Positions 33,540 through 36,538 of a DNA stretch of 36,538 nucleotides are shown here, piece by piece. Position 1 is the first letter of the stretch, and each line of letters begins with the position of its first letter. Under the pieces are notes generated by a model, which was given only the letters and a program-made list of their open reading frames with translations, searched no databases and was not told the DNA's origin. The position numbers and the translations under genes are program-made. The DNA is from an uncultured Desulfobacteraceae bacterium (GTDB lineage: Bacteria > Desulfobacterota > Desulfobacteria > Desulfobacterales > Desulfatirhabdiaceae), in NCBI GenBank assembly GCA_903839535.1, contig CAIMCT010000298.1:1-36538 (forward strand). Reading direction: 5' to 3'.

Positions 33540-34297
33540 ACAAACAACTGGCAATGGTCATTGATTCATCGGCATGTATTGACTGCAAGGCCTGTACCTT
33601 GGCATGCAAAGTGGAAAACAACGTGCCCGAAGGCAAATGGCGAAACTGGGTCAAACGAAGCGAGCCGGATTTCAATAAGCCGGACTGGATGGTTCACTCG
33701 GCATCCTTTCATTTTCAGCCAGGTGGCTGCATGCACTGCGAAGTTCCAACCTGCGTCCAGGCCTGCCCGACGGGAGCTACCTACAAAGATGAAAAAGATG
33801 GCGCGGTCAAGGTTGATCCCAAGCTCTGCATCGGTTGCGGAAGCTGTATTCCTGCCTGCCCCTACGGTGCCAGGTACCGGCACCCAACCAGGAACATCGT
33901 AGATAAATGCGATTACTGCGAAAAACGGCGGGCGCGCGGAGAACTTCCAGCCTGTGTGGTTACTTGTCCAACAAAAGCCAGGGTCTTTGGAGACATAAGC
34001 GATCCCAAAAGCGATGCGGCTTTGCTGCTAAAGAAAAACCAAAGTGTTCGCGTCATCAACAAGGAGTCGGACACCAAACCCAACATGTACTATCTGTCTG
34101 CAACAGCGCCCTTAAACTGGCCGGTCAAAGCCAGAATGCCAGATCCCATTCAGTTGTGGAAAATGGCTGGCCCCCTGATCTGGGGCATTGTGGGACTTAA
34201 TGCGATAGGAGTTCTGATTATGCTGGGAAAGCAGATTCTGATGAATGACAAAGCCCCCGAAACCGATGAATCCCATGAGGAAACGAGGCAATCATGA
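33536..34297 (+). CDS. Four-cluster ferredoxin subunit of the molybdoenzyme complex
   Basis: 253 residues. Sixteen cysteines in four groups bind four 4Fe-4S clusters: CIDCKACTLAC, CMHCEVPTCVQACP, CIGCGSCIPACP and CDYCEKRRARGELPACVVTCP. It is the electron-transfer B subunit typical of the DMSO-reductase superfamily (DmsB/PhsB/FdnH type). A C-terminal hydrophobic helix (about 208-232) should anchor it in the membrane, as in formate dehydrogenase-N. ATGA overlap with the catalytic gene and with the cytochrome b gene makes all three translationally coupled. No Tat signal; it probably travels with the catalytic subunit. Confidence 0.95.
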   Translation: MNKQLAMVIDSSACIDCKACTLACKVENNVPEGKWRNWVKRSEPDFNKPDWMVHSASFHFQPGGCMHCEVPTCVQACPTGATYKDEKDGAVKVDPKLCIGCGSCIPACPYGARYRHPTRNIVDKCDYCEKRRARGELPACVVTCPTKARVFGDISDPKSDAALLLKKNQSVRVINKESDTKPNMYYLSATAPLNWPVKARMPDPIQLWKMAGPLIWGIVGLNAIGVLIMLGKQILMNDKAPETDESHEETRQS

Positions 34298-35013
34298 CAC
34301 AAACACAAATCCATCGTCACACCCGACTGTCCATTTTCATGCACTGGTTTAATGCCGGATGCTGGATTTTTCTGCTTTTAACCGGCCTGGGCCTGATCCA
34401 AAACGACGACCTGCAGCCATTTACATCATGGCCTACGATATTGCGAATTGTGTTCGGCGGCGGCGCAAATCTGCTTTTGGCTCATGAAATTGTTGGCGTT
34501 ACCTGGGCGGGCGGATTTTTCTTATATGGAATTGTCCGGCTGAAATCCGATGTCCTTCCCTTCTTCCGCGAAATCTTTAACGTTAATATCCATCGGGACT
34601 TTCTGTGGTTGGTTGCCAAGGGAATCCAGATGACCCTTGGATATCGGGCGCTTGGTGTCATTGCTGAAAAATTTGGTTTCAGCCCCGTAATTCCGGATCA
34701 GGGGTTTTACAACATCGGACAGAAAATATTCGCCGTGCCGGCGGTATTTGGCGGAATAGTCATTGTGGCGTCCGGCATCACCATGATTCTCTCCCAGATT
34801 GGCATGGCGAGTACCGAGCTGGTTCAATGGGCGATCCTGGTTCATTTTATCACGGTCGGGCTGGTGTTTGCCGGTCTTCTCATTCATGTCTTCATGGCAT
34901 CAATTGCAGCCGGCGAGCAGCCTGCCTTTATTTCCATGTTTACCGGATCGGTTCCCGAAGATTACGCACGGCATCACCACAAGCTGTGGCTGGATGAGGT
35001 CAAAAAGAGTTGA
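34294..35013 (+). CDS. Membrane cytochrome b subunit (formate-dehydrogenase gamma-like)
   Basis: 239 residues with four membrane helices: FMHWFNAGCWIFLLLTGLGL, LLLAHEIVGVTWAGGFFLYG, FAVPAVFGGIVIVASGITM and ILVHFITVGLVFAGLLIHVF. Histidines in helices 1, 2 and 4 are candidate haem b ligands. The layout is that of the FdnI/PhsC-type di-haem quinone-interacting cytochrome b. It should exchange electrons between menaquinone and the ferredoxin subunit. Overlaps the ferredoxin gene by ATGA; the rhodanese gene follows after 13 nt. Confidence 0.92.
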   Translation: MTQTQIHRHTRLSIFMHWFNAGCWIFLLLTGLGLIQNDDLQPFTSWPTILRIVFGGGANLLLAHEIVGVTWAGGFFLYGIVRLKSDVLPFFREIFNVNIHRDFLWLVAKGIQMTLGYRALGVIAEKFGFSPVIPDQGFYNIGQKIFAVPAVFGGIVIVASGITMILSQIGMASTELVQWAILVHFITVGLVFAGLLIHVFMASIAAGEQPAFISMFTGSVPEDYARHHHKLWLDEVKKS

Positions 35014-35026
35014 GGTTGTTTCTGTC

Positions 35027-36088
35027 ATGCTGAGAATTGGACTCAAGAATACCAGGAATAATTTTTGGGTCTGGTTTTATCCCTTAGCGCTGATTCCAAT
35101 TCTGGTTCTGGTGCTTGGATTCCTGACTGCTGCCGCAACCGGCAGCCGGGAGGAACCAGCATGGCTTCAGCAGGCCATGGACGAAGCCAAACAAGACGGG
35201 TATGAACTGATTACCGCTCCCAGGTTGAAAGCCCTTTACGAATCCGGAAAAGACTTTGCCATTATTGATGTCCGGCCCGAATATGAATATCGTGACGGAC
35301 ATCTTTCCAATGCCGGAAGTCTGGAGTTTGATCTGGGGGATAAGCTCGAATTGAAGCCTGAAAAAGAAGCAACTCTTATCCATCTTCTGGGACCGGATAA
35401 ACAGCGAACAGTCGTGTTCTACTGCCGAAGCTTCGCCTGACTGCGAAGCTCCATTGCGGCCCGGTGGGCTGTGCGGCTGGGATATCAAAACATCCTGCGG
35501 CTTCCTGAAGGGTATTTTGGGTGGAAATCTTTTTTGCCAGACAAATCTCAGCCCGTAGATACCGTACAAAAATTAGGAAGTGGAGATGAATTTCCTTCTT
35601 GCCAGCTTGTGATTCTGTATGATGAAACCGACAGAGCCTATCTAAAAATCCAGAGCCTGCAAAAAAACTTTGCTCTGGAAGATGTGGGCTGCGAATATCT
35701 ATATATCGTGCTTTTCAATGAAAGATGCCTTGCCTGCGTGGATGATGTCAAAATATTCAAGACGTTATATCATCAAATGAATGCCAACCCCTATCTTTCG
35801 GACAAGGTCAAACTCCTGGCCATCGGTGCCGGCAGTAAAAAAAGGGGGATCATTGCTTTCAAAAAAGAAAATGCCATTCCCTATCCGCTTTTTGGAGATG
35901 AGAACCGGAGCATTTTCTCCTGCCTCGGAAACCCGGTTTTGCCCACATCCTACCTTGTTCAGATTCAGCCAGGCGGCAGAAGACAAATTCTGTTCGTTCA
36001 GCAGGATCATGTTAGCAATGTCGAAATACTCGTCCAGAAAATCACATCTCTTGTGAAAGACACGGAACTGCCCAAGAATCGGTATTAA
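35027..36088 (+). CDS. Probable selenoprotein: membrane-anchored rhodanese-thioredoxin fusion (UGA = Sec)
   Basis: Read through the in-frame TGA at 35438-35440, this is a 353-residue protein. Residues 15-37 form an N-terminal membrane anchor. A rhodanese domain (about 57-170) has FAIIDVRPEYEYRDGHL and the loop YCRSFA-U138-LRSSIAARWAVRLGY. The TGA takes the place of the second cysteine in relatives with a YC-x4-C-x2-S-x2-AA loop. A thioredoxin-like domain (about 175-353) has C234-LA-C237 and a likely cis-proline at 306 (LPTSYLV). Both halves are in one frame with no other stop. A hairpin with a GGU loop follows the TGA. An automated caller would split it into two genes (stop 35440; new GTG start 35471). 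It is the last gene of the molybdoenzyme operon and likely acts in the periplasm on sulfane sulfur or thiols. The alternative is a simple nonsense mutation. Confidence 0.82.
35429..35480 (+). promoter_or_regulatory. Candidate bacterial SECIS region
   Basis: Hairpin GGCCC (35458-35462), loop GGU, GGGCU (35466-35470), extended through internal loops by GC/GC (35456-35457 with 35473-35474) and CCA/UGG (35451-35453 with 35478-35480). The apical G is 22-23 nt after the UGA, within the range of bacterial SECIS elements, and GU in the loop is the known SelB-contact feature. In addition AGCUUCGC (35429-35436) and GCGAAGCU (35443-35450) pair perfectly, placing the UGA in a 6-nt loop. The UGA is followed by C. 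Confidence 0.65.
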
Positions 36089-36167
36089 TGACGTTTTCAT
36101 CGGCCAGAAACAGGTATGCAACCTTGCCATCCATTGTGTTGATTGCGAATCGAACGATCAGGCACAA

Positions 36168-36191
36168 TATACTGCGGACCGTATGAATTTG
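36168..36191. repeat. Degenerate end of the TATACTGCG element
   Basis: TATACTGCGGACCG followed by TATGAATTTG matches the left end of the 107-bp family at 17 or so of 24 positions. No matching right end is seen. The remainder of 36089-36340 shows no gene. Confidence 0.4.
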
Positions 36192-36289
36192 TGGAAATTA
36201 GAATAAGAAACTCACGCTCTTGTGTCGGCTAAATTTATCCGGTCTGAACTTACGATACATATGCCCACAAGTGGTAAACCCAGGATTAA

Positions 36290-36334
36290 AACAAAAAGTG
36301 GAGGTTAAACAGATTTCTCTTGTTTAACCTCCAC
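36290..36334 (-). terminator. Rho-independent terminator for minus-strand transcription
   Basis: GTGGAGGTTAAACA (36298-36311) and TGTTTAACCTCCAC (36321-36334) form a perfect 14-bp stem with a 9-nt loop. On the minus strand it is followed by TTTTTGTTTT, a standard T-tract, so it would end a transcript arriving from the right of the window. Confidence 0.75.
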
Positions 36335-36340
36335 ATCAGT

Positions 36341-36447
36341 TATACTGCGAACTGGCATAATTTTACGTTTTTGATCCCCCACCCCAACCCTCCCCCGCTG
36401 GGAGAGGGAGTTTATGAAAAGCGCAGATTATGCCAGTTCGCAGTATA
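36341..36447 (-). repeat. 107-bp inverted-repeat element, copy 4 (inverted)
   Basis: Reverse complement is identical to copy 3 at 20338-20444. It lies 6 bp from the terminator hairpin. After it (36448-36538) no gene is recognisable within the window. Confidence 0.93.
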
Positions 36448-36538
36448 CCATCCGTAATATTTTCTATTCAGACAAGCGGGTGATTATATCCCTCCATAAT
36501 TTCCAATGGTGAATACCACAGGGATATTGATTGTTCCA

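Noticed and set aside
34799-35026. Longer N-terminus for the rhodanese gene
   Set aside because: This part overlaps the cytochrome b gene in another frame; the ATG at 35027 leads directly into a membrane anchor and is the sensible start.
35430-35450. Frameshift as cause of the early rhodanese stop
   Set aside because: Frame before and after the TGA is the same, so no shift is needed; the only anomaly is one TGA codon.
35471-36088. Independent GTG-started gene after the rhodanese stop
   Set aside because: It is in the same frame as the upstream gene and its first 20 residues are the missing C-terminus of the rhodanese; no ribosome site precedes the GTG. Read-through of UGA explains both parts.
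1-36447. CRISPR array formed by the repeated GC-rich sequences
   Set aside because: Copies are thousands of bases apart, each with inverted-repeat ends, and there are no regular spacers or cas genes.

Overview
The window looks like a chromosomal segment of a mesophilic, anaerobic or facultatively anaerobic deltaproteobacterium (Desulfobacterota; Desulfobacteraceae-like is my best guess). I infer this from the dense PAS/CACHE/HD-GYP signalling genes, a DUF3373-type outer-membrane porin, a Tat-exported molybdoenzyme with FeS and cytochrome b partners, a sigma-54 activator, a probable selenoprotein, and many short palindromic repeats. No rRNA or tRNA gene and no CRISPR array was seen.

Layout. 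(1) 1-3510: repeat-rich accessory end with a transposase remnant, an AAA-ATPase/PD-(D/E)XK protein, a 152-bp MITE with 9-bp target duplication, a HAD phosphatase and a histidine-kinase scrap. (2) 3583-13676, all minus strand: signalling block of four histidine kinases (one full hybrid, one REC-HK), an HD-GYP c-di-GMP phosphodiesterase regulator and a single-domain receiver. No DNA-binding output protein is present, so the output is probably c-di-GMP or protein-protein signalling. (3) 13677-14384: gene-free repeat island. (4) 14385-20322, minus strand: nuoJKLMN, the membrane arm of complex I only. (5) 20635-24898, minus strand: nuclease/defence island with a Uma2 protein, an HsdR-N-like protein, a small unknown, a DNA methyltransferase with an overlapping putative restriction enzyme, and a nuclease fragment cut by a second MITE. 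(6) 25160-28708, minus strand: an NMT1-domain histidine kinase and a PAS-sigma54 activator. (7) 29019-36088, plus strand, divergent from the activator: porin, monohaem cytochrome c, Tat molybdopterin oxidoreductase, four-cluster ferredoxin subunit, cytochrome b, and a membrane-anchored rhodanese-thioredoxin fusion.

The headline is the last gene. Its rhodanese reading frame meets TGA at 35438-35440 and then continues in the same frame, without any other stop, through the rest of the rhodanese and a thioredoxin-like domain. The TGA falls where relatives with the YC-x4-C-x2-S loop carry a cysteine, and a hairpin with a GGU apical loop lies 22 nt downstream. I read it as a selenocysteine-containing rhodanese fused to a thioredoxin fold. 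It ends a sigma-54-driven respiratory molybdoenzyme locus that may handle sulfane sulfur, polysulfide, thiosulfate or a similar oxyanion. A close -24/-12 promoter (28962-28977) and repeated CTGTTAA sites lie between the activator and the porin.

The other theme is small repeats. A 107-bp inverted-repeat element occurs in four near-identical copies (1, 14132, 20338, 36341) plus divergent or half copies. Two further MITE-like elements are present. A palindromic repeat is translated in frame inside a PAS domain, and hairpins sit inside the nuo and porin operons.
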